NCBI GenBank assembly: GCA_905250075.1
Contig: CAJNOP010000018.1
Location: forward strand, 719,309-783,308
Source: Rotaria sp. Silwood1
Lineage: Eukaryota; Rotifera; Eurotatoria; Philodinida; Philodinidae
DNA: 64,000 bases
Reading direction: 5' to 3'
The translations under genes were made by a program, and so were the position numbers. Shown in pieces: positions 1-12,396 of the stretch. Position 1 is the stretch's first letter. Each line of letters begins with the position of its first letter. Below the pieces are notes generated by a model that had not been told where the DNA came from, ran no database searches, and saw only the letters and a program-made list of their open reading frames with translations.

Positions 1-1022
1 TTTCATCTCGAATAAATAATCATCTAAAGTGGACTATGTACTAGAATAAAAACGGTTACATCTCAAAGGACTTTGTAGCTTGAGTAAGTGTAAATATATG
101 ATCTTTGTCTGCCCTTGACTTCTCAACAAAAAAACGACCGTCATGTTTCTACTTTCTGGTGCTTTGTTGTTAAAGCAATGAGAGAAGGAAAAGGCCAAAG
201 TTTACATTGTTTTGCTGTCCTTCTATATATATTATCTGTCTCTTCCTTTCTCAAGGGTAATGTACAGCAAAGAATGAAAAGAAAAAGACACACGAACGAA
301 AAAACAAACAAACAAATAAACAACGCTGTATCTCTTTCTGTTTCTTAAGAAAATGACTAAGAGAATATATACGTGTATGCTCTATCTATCTTTGTTTTTA
401 TAAGCGAATGCGACGACGTCGAACAACGTAATAGATGCAATAAAATTCTCTCTTTTTTTCCTTATACTCTGCAATGATTTTTTTTTCTTTCTCATTCTAT
501 AAACACAAAAAAAAACACAAAAACGACATCTGGATGAATGATTACTTTCGATGCCATACATATAAATAGAAACAGAATGAGTAAAGTAATCCATGACGGT
601 AATGTAATAGAAGTGACTACTCTTATTGTGTGCATGTACTCTTAATGAATCAGATTCAATATTGATGTCAAAAAAATAAAAAAGGTAGACGCAAAAAATA
701 AGAAAAAAATAGGACGCTGCGTGTTCGGCATGGATGCTGTAATGGCAGACAAAGTTTTCTCTCTCTCTCTCTCTTGCTTATTCTTTATTCGTTTAAAATA
801 TAGTGAAAGAAAGAAATGAGAGAAAGGACAACATGTAGGTCGACTTTAAAATAAATATTGTTATATATAAAAAGTGTTTGTTACATATGTAAAATTAATA
901 TAAAAAAAAGAAAGATAACTATATATTTAACTAAAGATAATGTTGAAAATTTCATTAGTATTATACTATTCTTTTAAACTATATTATAAATATTCTAGAT
1001 TTAAAAAATTAATTAATACATT
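1..1022. other. 5' flank without recognisable gene
   Basis: AT-rich sequence with homopolymer runs and a short CT run near 759-774. The open frames here are lysine- or phenylalanine-rich, low in complexity and resemble nothing known. The last bases run into an AG immediately before the methyltransferase start codon. No repeat, RNA gene or exon could be supported. Confidence 0.6.
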
Positions 1023-1024
1023 AG

Positions 1025-2099
1025 ATGTGTGACTCATTGAAAGAAAAGCAAACACCGACATCTAATGATCAAGATTTGAATTTTTGGATTGGAAGATGGC
1101 AAGAAAATAAAATTGGCTTTCACCGAACGTTTGTCAGCGAGTGGGTTTTATATTCTATTCTCGTATTATCAATGTATTTAATCTCATTTCTTGTTACATC
1201 ATTTTAAAGCTTATTCAAGAAACATGTTCTTTCAAAACTCGCTTCATCGAAAGAACAACAATGTGTAGTTTTTCCATTATGTGGTAAAACATTGGATATG
1301 AAAGCAGTTTTAGATATAGGTCATCGAGTTATCGGTATTGAAGGTTTTCAAAGTGCTGTAGAAGCATTTTTTAAAGAAAATAACATTCCATATGAAATCG
1401 AAAAAGATGAAAGCAATCAATGTGAAATTTACAAAGTAAATGAAAAATAATCTATTCTAGTAGTATTTATTAACACTTTACTTATGAAGGGTATCGATTG
1501 TCCTGTTACCATATATGTTGTTGATTTCTACACTTTTAACAAGTAAGAAATTTATCAATATTTATTTTTTGAAAATTTTCAAAAATGTTTGTAGATCTCT
1601 TCCACCTGTTGATTATATATGGGATCGGGGTGGTCTCGTAGCTATCGATCCATCGAATCGTGAACAGTTAGAAATAAATATGTATTTATTATTATTTTTC
1701 TTTCATTATTCATTTATTTTTGTAGATATCGAGATTGCCTTCTTCGAATGATGACGCCTGGTCATACTCAACTCTTTATTGCAGCCGTATATTATAATGA
1801 TCCTACTTTTAGTGGTTAGTAATTTCATGTTAAGTTTTAATAATCATATGTCACAAGTATTTTATAATAGCTCCTCCTCATATTGTAAGTGATGATGATG
1901 TCAATCATTTGTTCGGTAAGTAATAGAAGAGAAAAATGTTCATTTAATTTATTGTCATACTATTCTTATAGGATCGACGTGTTCATCTAAATTTGTCGAA
2001 GCACATGATGAAACAGAAGAATTTAATTCACGAGATGCGCTACGTCGCGTAAATTTTATAGAAGAACGTCTTCATTTAATTGTGCGAAAACAAATGTGA
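1025..2099 (+). CDS. TPMT: Thiopurine S-methyltransferase, seven exons
   Basis: Exons read 1025-1140, 1210-1435, 1490-1542, 1595-1681, 1726-1814, 1871-1915 and 1972-2099. They sum to 744 nt, giving 247 residues against 245 in human TPMT. The enzyme transfers a methyl group from S-adenosylmethionine to thiol or related acceptors in the cytosol. Family landmarks appear in order: an N-terminal FWIGRWQENKIGFHR block, the SAM-binding region VVFPLCGKTLDMK followed by GHRVIGIE, the YIWDRGGLVAIDP block, and a C-terminal APPHIVS segment matching the family's PPFYVPH. All introns are GT..AG and 44-69 bp long, and all phases match. The ATG lies directly after an AG acceptor-like dinucleotide (1023-1024), so the first exon may receive its 5' end by trans-splicing. 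The third exon's start was chosen because upstream AGs give stops. Physiological substrate cannot be read from sequence. Confidence 0.93.
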
Positions 2100-2237
2100 T
2101 CTTAAATCTTGGAGAATGTTTCATATTTAATTAGATAAATTTTCTTGATTTGAAACACAATTAGTTAAGTTACTTAATTCAACATCTGCTATAAAAGATT
2201 AATTTTTTCTGAAAGAATATGTATCATTATAAAAGTG

Positions 2238-2243
2238 AATAAA
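2238..2243 (+). terminator. Poly(A) signal of the TPMT gene
   Basis: A canonical AATAAA hexamer lies about 140 nt after the TPMT stop codon and is the first one downstream. It is the likely cleavage and polyadenylation signal. Confidence 0.5.
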
Positions 2244-5200
2244 AGTCCATTTAGAACATGTAATTTATCTTTTTTTAATCATATGATTCTATAATATAAT
2301 TGAATCTTTGAAATTTTTAGATAACAACAAAATAGCAACGGTTTTTTATGCTTTGTTTTTTGTCTAATTCAATAATGAAAAGTACATTGGAGAATAAAAA
2401 AAAACTGAATATCATTAATTATGCTTGTCACAACAAATGATGAACTCGATTTTACCAGTAGATTATTCTCAATAGAAATTGGGCATACTAATGCAAAATA
2501 GAATAGAATAAGTCGATTGATGACAAATGACAAGAATAATCTAAAGCAAGAAACAAAAAAGATTTTTAATCTAAATATAGTCGTCGTCAAAGAAATAACC
2601 GTTGAATATAAAGAGTAGCATGATTAATATGGTTACTTGCTTATTCATCCGAACTTCTATAGAGACAGCTTGAATCAACAGTCATCGATTAATCATTGGA
2701 TAAATGTAAATCTCTGTTTGTTCCATTACGTAGATTTTGATCGATCGATATGTCGTTCGCGTATCGAAAAGAGCAAAGATTTCAAAAATTTATTGTCTAT
2801 TTGGTTAAACTTGATCGAGAACTTATTATTGACAATGATTACAATATAGTAAGCAAATAAAAGAAATGAAAGATACAATGTTGAATTGAAAAATTCCTGT
2901 TGAAAAAACTACGGTTACTAAAAAAACATTGATATCTTTTCTTGAATAATGCTTGAAAGAAAAGTTCTCTTTGATTAATATTCGCTGACACTTTAATAAA
3001 TAATATAGAAATCATTTTTACTACACAAATGTACAGAAGAATTATTTATGCAGAGATTGATGCATGTCATTGTTTGCAATGACATATTAATAGAGTATGA
3101 ATATTTCCATGATCATGATGTAGAAATTGGAAATTCAAGAAAGTCCAATGGGATACATTATTTTGAGTAGCCATTTTAGGGTTTTATATGTCAATCTCTA
3201 TAACCTTTCACACTGTAGTGGTTTATAAGAGTGCGTAAAGCTTCCTAAATTTAAGATTCCTTGCATCCTCCTGAATTCCTTCAATTCAATGAAAATCCTA
3301 GGATATTAAATGAAATCCATTGTTTTGAACTCATTCCCGCATTGGGATTGTATGTGTGAATCTGGGCAACTTCTTGAGAAAACTGCATGTAAAATAACTT
3401 CGAACCTTCTCATTGTAGGATGTCTTGGATTTCACTGAATTCCACTGCGATTGCTGTTTACTTTCCGATTTCTGGATGGTCTGTATTGATGTCTTTCAAT
3501 CCATGTACATGCTGGCCGAGGGTACATGAACAAATGAATTTAAGCGGAACAGTGTCAGATAAAAACCAGTTATTAATGTATCCATAGCCAGCGTCCTTTC
3601 ATATTCGTTTGCAATATCTTTACTTTCTCCTATTTAGTGTCCTGTAACACGGTCGAATACTCAGTATCTGGCCTTGTCTGAAGTATGGATCCAAGTGCAA
3701 AGTCGCTAGGTTGATTCGAGTTCCAAATATCATCTCATATCCAGACCTAATCCAGCAATGAAAAGAGATCTCGACATTTCAAACGATTTTTTTACTTTTT
3801 CAAACTGATAATATATATAAAAAGATAGCAATGAAAACTAGTTCTATCGTCATTGAGTAATTTATTGTACTTGAGAACAAACTATAGAAGTTAAAAGCGA
3901 TATTGTTTTACTAAAAGAATTTGTTTTTTTTTTTTCAATGAGAGCTTATTCACAGATGATCATGCACTATATGATGAAGTGATTAAATATATGAAGAGGA
4001 AAATGAATTATCAAAAAGGTGAATATGTATAATTGTAATAGAAAAAAACATTCATGAATGTAGTCACAATTATGACGTTTGGTGCCAAGACACTGCATTC
4101 CACTTTGGTGTTATTCGCAACAAGAAAATGTATAATTAGCTAAAATGATCAGATTTAAAAAGAAGAAAAATAACAAGTGAATTTTCGTTGTTGTTTCTGA
4201 AGGAACTAAAATAGAATATTTTTTTTTCATATAAAATAAAAATTTGAAAACTGTATTGTGATTACGAAGGTATTTAGCCGATGTCGATTAGCTTCAGTTA
4301 GGGTTCGATTGCAAAAAATTGTACTTGTACTGGGCACTACTTCTATCTAACTTGCTTGTGAAAATATTTTACAAGCGAAGAACTGGATTCAGAACATCTT
4401 CAATAAGCTCCTGCGTATGTTTGAAAAATTTAAACTCAGCAAACTTTTTCGAAGAAAAAATTCTTAAAAATATCAGATCAGCAAACTGATATTTGTGCTT
4501 TCTATCAAGAGTAAATAAAAGAGCATTATGTATTATAATGAGTAAACTTAGCTCTTATTCATATTTTATGTTGATGTTATCATATATGAGAGTAAGAAGT
4601 GAATGCTTGAATTGAAAAAGTTGATGAACTCAAAAAATTGATTTTAAATTAAATTTCAATAAAGTAAAATACATTTAATTAATTAATTTTTGAATCTAAA
4701 TGTTTGAAACAGAAATGTAAACACATTGAAAAATATAACTTTCAATGTTTTCTTAAAATCTATGGCACATAGTGAATTGTTCTCAAAAAAAAAACAGTTG
4801 AAAATAAATCATAAATATTTGCTAATTGATAAAGATCGTGAGATCATAAACATTCTAAGAATTCTTTTGTCAATGTTTTTCTAAAAGATTGATATTTTTT
4901 CTTAATTCGATGAAAAAACTACTGTGTGATGCACTAACAAAAAAACAGAAGTTAATTGATTATTAAAAGTTTTCAATCGTTTGTATTGAACTCTTATCAT
5001 CAATCCGATTATTAGTGATTTCCTTAGTGCATAAAAATATCAACCAATAACCTTTTCTGAGCTTTATTTCATAAAAAATATACAATCTCTGATAAAAATA
5101 AATCAAATAAAATATATATAGATGTTTACTTTCAATAGTCTTTTGAAGTTATTACACATATATTTATGAGAAAATCTATTTATTTATTTAAGATCATATA

Positions 5201-7232
5201 TTTGCTCATTAGATATCTATACCATAGAAAATACACATAATATTCAATATTTATATTGTCATTGTCTACACATTCAAAAAAACAAAACAGTTCATGAACA
5301 CATTGAATACTACTCAATAAATCAGCAATAATTTATAAGCAATCATTTTACTTCAATTTTATTTTCGTGAATAAGAAAACATACTCTTTTGTCAAATATA
5401 AATTGTGTATCGATCTTAATAAGTACACATATATACATAAGTCAAAAAGTAATTCTCATGTTATCTATTCATTTTGTTTCTATTGAGTAAACATTGTTGA
5501 ATGAAAAAATCTATAGAATAATCAACAAACATACTATAGCCACGCGCATAACTCATTTGTCAATCAGCTTATGTTCTCCTTTCTCCTTCACTTATATCCA
5601 CTTGATTAGATTTTATCGTCAACATCCGGCCTTCATTTTCTCAATTGTGATTGAGTAGAAGAAGTCGAAGAGAGCAAACAAATGAGTATAAATAATAGTT
5701 GAATTTACCATAAATATACAGGTGCATAAGAATCACATAAAGAGTGACAAAGACAGTAGTTCTTTGCCTTTCTATCTCAGCATGATATTTAACACTTAAA
5801 TATCGAAATGAAAGCTAAATTTTAATTTGAACATTTATATGTATGAAGTAATCTGACAATCAACTTAATACGTATGTTATATATACAGGTATTGTTCTCA
5901 TAGCGCATGCGATAAGATATAAATCGATTGACGACGATACAATTTTGTTTTTATAATGATTTAACGAATAGACAAATACAACACCTGTATGATTAAATGC
6001 CTTAAGGCATCTATTATAAATCGAGTAACACTTTATTAATTATATATATATAGATGTCTTGTGGACACATAAAAAAAAAAGAAAAGAAAAGATCAATTTC
6101 AAAACTAAAATACTTATCAAGTCATTGGATAAAATGAATGTATGTAATTAAAACCACAGAATATCAAATAACAACAAATGACAATATTGATGTAATCGTT
6201 GATTCTTGAACAAATAAAATCAAGACAAAAACAAATCCTATCCTTTGCTTTCTTTTCTGTTTTAATCAGACTAACCTAAAAATGGAATCAGCTAGAATTT
6301 TTTACCACCGATCTACCAGCTACTGACAATAGACTGCTGCATTATCGTACTATTCTATCTATGGATAGTGATATTTAACATCATCAAGTTTCATTACACA
6401 TATTGTATAAGTGAATAAGCACAAAACAATAAATAAGACACTGATAATGATCGGTCAGTACCGGTTCCATCTTTGTATTAACCATTATTATCGTATATAT
6501 ATATATTTTTTAACATTTCTACAAAACAACAACTAATTGAAATTTGAAACGCACGTGCCACTTTCAATTTCCTTTCATTGACAGACATGAAAAAAAAGAA
6601 GAAAAGATCAAAACAATAATACACAGCCATATCAACAGACCACAAAAAAAAATGTCAAAGAAAGAACAAGGAAACTATTCATTGCCGCTACCATAGAAAA
6701 TCTAAATGAAGTGTATGTGCAATTGACTGCAATGAAATTGATATGACATTGAATACAAGACACTTATCGATTGTTGATCAAAAAGAACAGCGGCAATGAT
6801 CTTGATCTAGTTTGTGTGTCTCATCCGGAGGAATTCAAGAGTCTCACTTTTCAAAAGACAAAGCAGACAAAAAAGGAAAAACGAAAGCAGTAGTATACTA
6901 TATACATATGACATTTTCATGAATGATTTTCTGTCTCATTGACAAATATCTACTTGAGTCAATACGAAAGACAAATGAAAAGGTGATGATGATCACTACT
7001 TGACCATATCCGGTGACCTAATCAGTATTTCATACTTAACACATTTGAAGAAAATAAATATGTTCGCGTGTCAATCGAAAAAAAAACGTGATAAGTCAAT
7101 CATTATAAATATGTATCTATGTACTTGTTGATTGAATTAAAATTCCATAAATCGAAAAAACAAAAGGTGATAAATCATATTTCCTTAATTAACAAAAAAT
7201 TTCCATTTAATCAATAAAAACAGAAAACAAAC
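2244..7232. other. 5-kb intergenic stretch, no supported gene
   Basis: The stretch holds mostly AT-rich unique-looking sequence and short TA microsatellites. The part at about 3150-3790 is visibly less AT-rich than its surroundings and contains an imperfect direct repeat, reported separately, so it may be an old mobile-element remnant. The few open frames above 60 codons have no recognisable motif. I saw no tRNA-like cloverleaf. Confidence 0.5.
3148..3366. repeat. Diverged direct repeat pair
   Basis: The stretch beginning near 3151 (GGGATACATTATTTTGAG, continuing to TGTCAATCT) resembles the stretch beginning near 3316 (GAAATCCATTGTTTTGAA, continuing to TGTGAATCT). The offset is about 165 bp and there are several mismatches and small gaps. 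It looks like two decayed copies of one unit. The match was judged by eye. Confidence 0.3.
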
Positions 7233-7238
7233 TTTATT
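7233..7238 (-). terminator. Poly(A) signal of the BH3 gene
   Basis: TTTATT on the plus strand reads AATAAA on the minus strand, about 180 nt past the stop codon of the two-exon BH3 gene. It supports a short transcript ending here rather than a longer Bax-like gene. Confidence 0.4.
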
Positions 7239-7415
7239 TCATTAGTGAATAAAATCAAACGAAAAAGATTAATATTATTTAAATATTAGGATGTATATAT
7301 ATTGAAAAATAAATAATAGAAGAAAAAAAAAAAGAAACAAATTCAATATACATTGAGGGCTAAATAGCACCATCAACCGGGCCAATGAACAACAAATATT
7401 GTTTGAAAAAAAAAA

Positions 7416-7927
7416 TTATAAGAAAAAACGAAGAACATGACATAAACCATTAATAAATGTAATGGTTCGTTGGCCAAATATGTGATCGATTGATGATGAA
7501 GTGTTGTTTATCTAAACAAAAACAAAGGTTCCATATGAATGAAAACTATTGATAAATATTTATATATATTGATCAACGAAAAAAAAAAAATATTGATTTA
7601 TATACGAAAGATAATCACCTGTAATTGTTCATCAATTTGATCACCAACTTTTCTTAATATAGTTGCAATATTAACAATAGTTTCTCGTCGTTGTTGTTCA
7701 ATAAGAATATCATTAACAAGATCAGGTAATTTCATTGATGGTATAATTTGTTTTTCACAACTATCTGTAATCATTGTTGGTAAAGAATTTATTATTGGTA
7801 TTGTTAATGATAAATTCATTTGTTGTTTACGATTTATTAATAAAAATGTTTGACGACGTTTTCTTAAATTAATTGATCCATGATAACGTTTTATTGGTGA
7901 TAAGGTAATTGTCGTTTTTGTTGTCAT
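7416..7927 (-). CDS. Candidate BH3-only Bcl-2-family regulator, two exons
   Basis: Minus-strand exons are 7619-7927 (103 codons) and 7416-7511 (31 codons plus TAA), joined by a 107-bp GT..AG intron with a T-rich 3' end. The phase is exact and the product is 134 residues. Near the end of exon 1 the protein reads IATILRKVGDQIDEQL. This fits the BH3 consensus, with the invariant Leu, small Gly, Asp and four hydrophobic positions spaced as in Bim (IAQELRRIGDEF) and Bax. Exon 2 adds a 31-residue tail whose end, TITFINGLCHVLRFFL, is hydrophobic, as in Bim and Bmf, which attach to mitochondria. The N-terminus has KTTITLSP, faintly like the dynein-light-chain motif of Bmf. In the known family such proteins bind pro-survival Bcl-2 members and trigger apoptosis. 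The start is the first true ATG (7927). An upstream TTG in frame was not used. No BH1 or BH2 motif was found. The alternative is an unrelated protein with a chance BH3 match. Confidence 0.6.
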
Positions 7928-10900
7928 TCTATTCAAATATGTATATATATATATATGAATGTGTTGATTGATATAAAAATGGAAAATGAGAAACGAACGA
8001 TCTCGATAGAATGAGAGAAAGAGAGAATGAAAGAAAAGAATGAAAAAAAAAGTATTGATAGGAATGATTAAAAAAAAAGAAGTGGAACGTTTGCTTAATT
8101 GAAGAACAGAAAAAAAGAGTTTTGTTCGTCTTAATTAGATTCAGATATATTTTTAAAACAATTATAATGACCGTTATACATAAAAGATTGATGAGGTTTT
8201 TTTTTCTCATATCTATGAAATCTAGAGTTTTGTCCCGTTTCATTGATACTTTTTGTTCAGCAGTAGTTTGCTGGATTACGCTAACGGATCTATGCAGAAT
8301 CCTCGCGGTATACAAGGTTGTGGATGTGTGTAGAAGTAAAAAAAAAAAAGTTCAATACCTGCAACCACATCCGCTAATCGAAAGCATTTCTTTGGTCTTT
8401 CTGTTAATGATAGCGTTCGTTTTCAAATTGTCGGATAGTATCACTGCTATTCAGTTTATTTAAAGTAATATTTCTTCAGTAAAATTCTAAAATTGTTTAG
8501 AAAAAAAATTGTGTCGATGAAACGGGAAGATACAAATTTTGACTATGTAACTAATGTTTATTGACTATTTTAGTTACTCTTCATTTTATGATTCGTTTCG
8601 AATAAATTACAATCATTAAGAATTTCTTATTGATTTCAGTTCTATCAAAAATTACACTTAGTCTTTTCTAGCATCTGTATATAAATGTTTATATTTGACC
8701 GACATGATAATAATCTTGTTTGTCTATATACATAAGATAGTGTGAGGAAATATCAAAACGACACCTATGCATTTACAACTGATTTATTAGTCATTTCTTG
8801 TTTAATGAGTCGTATAAATTCAAGAGAAGAAGAAGAAAATAGATTATCGATTAATAGAAATAATAATAATTGAGAAGTCTTTTGATCATAAGTCAAAATT
8901 AAAAACAAAAACTTACGGTTGACAACGAAGCACTTGACAGTAGTCAAATAGAACAAAGAAATGTAAAGACTACAAACGAATCTATATATCATCAAAAAAA
9001 AAAAAATACAAGAAAGAAAGAAACGAAATGTTTCAAAATTGCGACTACTTGAATGATTATTGTCTTTTCTTTTTCTGGCAATACAAAAAAACAATTGAAT
9101 TAAATATATATTAGAAAAGAGAGAGAGAGAAAAAAATTAATAATTTCTTTTCCACTTTTTTTTACACATGTATGCACATATGAACAACATATACTCTTAT
9201 CGAATAAGCGTGATCACCATTGTTCTCACACTTGAGTAATGTATGTCTAGCCAGTCAATGTTGTCGTTCTATAGACACGCGATACCTTCTGCCCTCCCAA
9301 CTCATCATCTTCATACAATGAATGAACACATTCGTATACAGGAAATAGTAGAGTCATAGCATGCTACACCTGCATTCAATCAAACATTTCATACAAATAG
9401 GCGAGAAAAGTTGTAGTAAGTAAAAGCAAAAACTACGAACTTCTCTTGTCTATTGTTTAAGTGAGAGGCATATAAAGAGATATATTCATTCATACTCGTG
9501 CAGACAGATCATTTAGATGAGTTCACAGTAGGAGTCACTTTGTTTGTTTTGTTTGGAAAATACAAAACTTCATTTCAAACTTATACAGAATTATAATCAA
9601 ATGACTGTCAACTTTCGCTAGTTGAGTAAGCAATATTCTTATCATAATAATAGAATGTATATTATACAAGTTAGCTACACTTTTTTGAACAGCACGTGGA
9701 TCTACTCATATTACGTACCTTGTCGTCACCTTGTAGAGAATCATGCTGAGGTGACAAGATGAAAAAGTGCCGTATCATTTATTTTTTTTTTTTTGTTCGA
9801 AAAACAGCAAATCAAAAGTTTGTTTTCGATTATCATCTTATATGAGACAATAGCAGATAATAGTGACAGTTGAACTGTGCCATATAGATCAGAGACAAAT
9901 GATGACCTTAGGCTATATGATATTGTATAGACACAACATGTCACAACAGGTTACATACTCAATAGTATATCGATCTACATGCACTAAAACAAAAAGAATG
10001 GAGAAGATGACTTACTAAATTCTTTTTTTTTGTTATATTGTGCCTAGATCTATTGTGAATGATGATCAGAAGAATCGAAACAATATATATATATACAAGA
10101 GATCAAAAACAAGTTGAGTATGTTTTAAGTGGTTGTTAACAGATAAACAACAGTATGTGTGCAATCATTCGAACAAAACAATGATGTTGTCATATGAATT
10201 CAATGGATATGACGTATATGTTCAGAAAAATGACCTCGATTAATCTCGACTGAGTACCTTGAACATGATCATCATACTGGCAAAGTTGATGGTCAAATCT
10301 TATCACTATTCACTTACATTTGATACTTTTTTTTTCTTTTTTTTGCTATATTATTAATATCTCTCGACGTAGTGAGGACAACTTGTGCCGATGGCATATT
10401 GAACGAATGTCAATGAAGATAAAATATAACTGATTTTCACTAAAGAAAACCTTACTGAATTTTTAACTAATTTAACTTGAAATCATCCTGTTCTTGTTTT
10501 TTTCGTTTTTAAAAAACTATCTTTTGATCACCAAAATAAAGATAAATTTGATCATAAAATGTATAAATACGAAATGGAAGATAGAGAATTAGTCTTGGTG
10601 AGTCATAGATGACGCATTCATAGCAGATGATACTTTTATATTAATTCTTTTCTCTCAACAAGAGTCAGCTTTCGTCATGAACATGAAAATTTAGATAAAT
10701 ACGCGTAAAGATAGATCGACGTCTACTCTTACATAAATGACATGATTTTTTATTTGGCATTTCATTTTTTCCAAAAACTTTCGCCATTTTCTGCTTGAAA
10801 CAGTTTTTTTGCATTTTTCTCTGTTTGTGTTTTTTGATGGTTCATCTTAGAATTCTCGAAGAAGCGTCATTGTAGCTAATTAATTTTCTTTTTTGCTTGA

Positions 10901-12202
10901 AATATAATATCAAGATGTAAGATATGGCAGAGTCTGTTTTATTGAATTAAACTTTTTTACTATTATACAATTAGAACGCTATTATTTTTGAGAAATTGAA
11001 CTTTTATGTTCTTAAAAAAGTAAGAACTTAAAAATAAGGTCTCTATTATGCCCTCTATCCTGGCATGCTTTTTTGAACAAAAACGATATTAAGCCTGTAG
11101 AATGAAGATCGATAGTGAATTTCGGGTTGCTAATTGTGTTATTTATTCCCATTGTTTATTGAATGTCTCTCGAACACATCATGGTATAGGGCTGCAAGTT
11201 TTATCGTAGTCTCTCGACAACACACAAGACATATCGTGGAAATTTCATGCGATTGAAATGACCCTGGATCAAGATCGATTATCGAAGGAGTGTAATTCAC
11301 AACACGTACAAAGAAGAGTGTGAACGTTCTTTTCATCAATGCCATACCAACAATTCGTTTCTAATATTAAGTGGTTTTTTTTTGTTGTCTCATCTATTTT
11401 TGTGATAATATGACTGTCATTTCTTAGATTATCTCTTATTCTGTTAATAGAGACAAAGTCAGAAAAAGAATTTGTAGGAGTTGAGGTCAGCTTCCGTTTG
11501 GAACTGAAAAAGCAAGTATTTTCTTCGTCTATAATAAAAGATCGCGTCATTTCTAGAGCAAGTTCAAAGTTCTTTTTTTTGGAAAACTGAGCACGCTTCC
11601 AACCACTATGTTAATAAAAAATTTGATGATCAAAACTCTTCATATTCATTTTTTTTTTCATGCATACGGAATATATTGAAACTTTATAATTCTCAAAATC
11701 CAATCTAGATTCTTCATTTTTCGTTGTTCTTATCGAAAGGCAAGCATCTTTCATCATTAGATAGTTTTTTTTTATCGATTTGTCTGATTTGAATAAAACA
11801 AAAAAAGAAAACTTTTTATGCTTGTAGAATAGGTCGCGCATAATTCTTTACTTATACACATGACATAGAGAAGATAGAGAAAGAGACAGAGAAAGAAAAA
11901 GGTATAACATACACACAAAAATAGACAACGAGAACAAATGTCGATCTCGGGCACTAAGCTATGTATATATATATATATTTATATTTATATATAATGATAT
12001 GCGTTCAGGAGAAAAAAAGAAAACAAAACAATAATCGAAAATAAGAGAAAGAATACAAGCGCGTCTTTGTGTTTTTTTTTTTCTTCATCAACAACATTAT
12101 TTTTCTTTCTGTTGAATAACCCAAAATCACAAATAAACTATGTACAAAAGAGTAAAGAAACAAAAAAAAAAAAAGAGAAAGAACTTTTCTTTTTGTTTTG
12201 TA
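7928..12202. other. 4.3-kb intergenic stretch between two minus-strand genes
   Basis: This lies upstream of the BH3 gene and downstream of the PHF12-like gene. It contains TA runs (7941-7954, 11961-11986), A and T homopolymers and GA runs. Open frames at about 7929-8463, 8765-9094 and 11139-11841 have low-complexity or unrecognisable translations without clear exon structure. Part of it must be the 5' region of the BH3 gene and the 3' UTR of the PHF12-like gene. Confidence 0.5.
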
Positions 12203-12365
12203 CTATCGGACAACATGCCGGTAAAAGAGAAATTCATGACAACCAATTTGAACTACTGTTCCTTGTTCGATCTGGGCAGGTCCATCCCACGCTGAATGAT
12301 ATGATGGTGATGTTAAACAGAAACATTTTTTTAACTTATCATTCTCAAATATTTTCTCATCATCA

Positions 12366-12396
<31 letters not shown>

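Noticed and set aside
2637..2849. 70-codon plus-strand open frame
   Set aside because: No motif, no conserved-looking splice sites, and base use like the surrounding intergenic DNA.
4280..4320. GGTTCGATTGC-like B-box, considered as a tRNA gene
   Set aside because: No matching A-box, acceptor stem or anticodon arm can be folded around it.
7416..7927. Reading the BH3 gene as the first part of a Bax/Bak-type protein
   Set aside because: The second exon ends in a stop after 31 codons and a poly(A) signal follows. No NWGR-type BH1 motif was seen downstream, so BH3-only fits better.
7929..8463. Overlapping open frames of 113 and 128 codons on opposite strands
   Set aside because: The minus frame is dominated by Phe/Ser/Leu from T-rich sequence and the plus frame has no motif, splice context or upstream signals.
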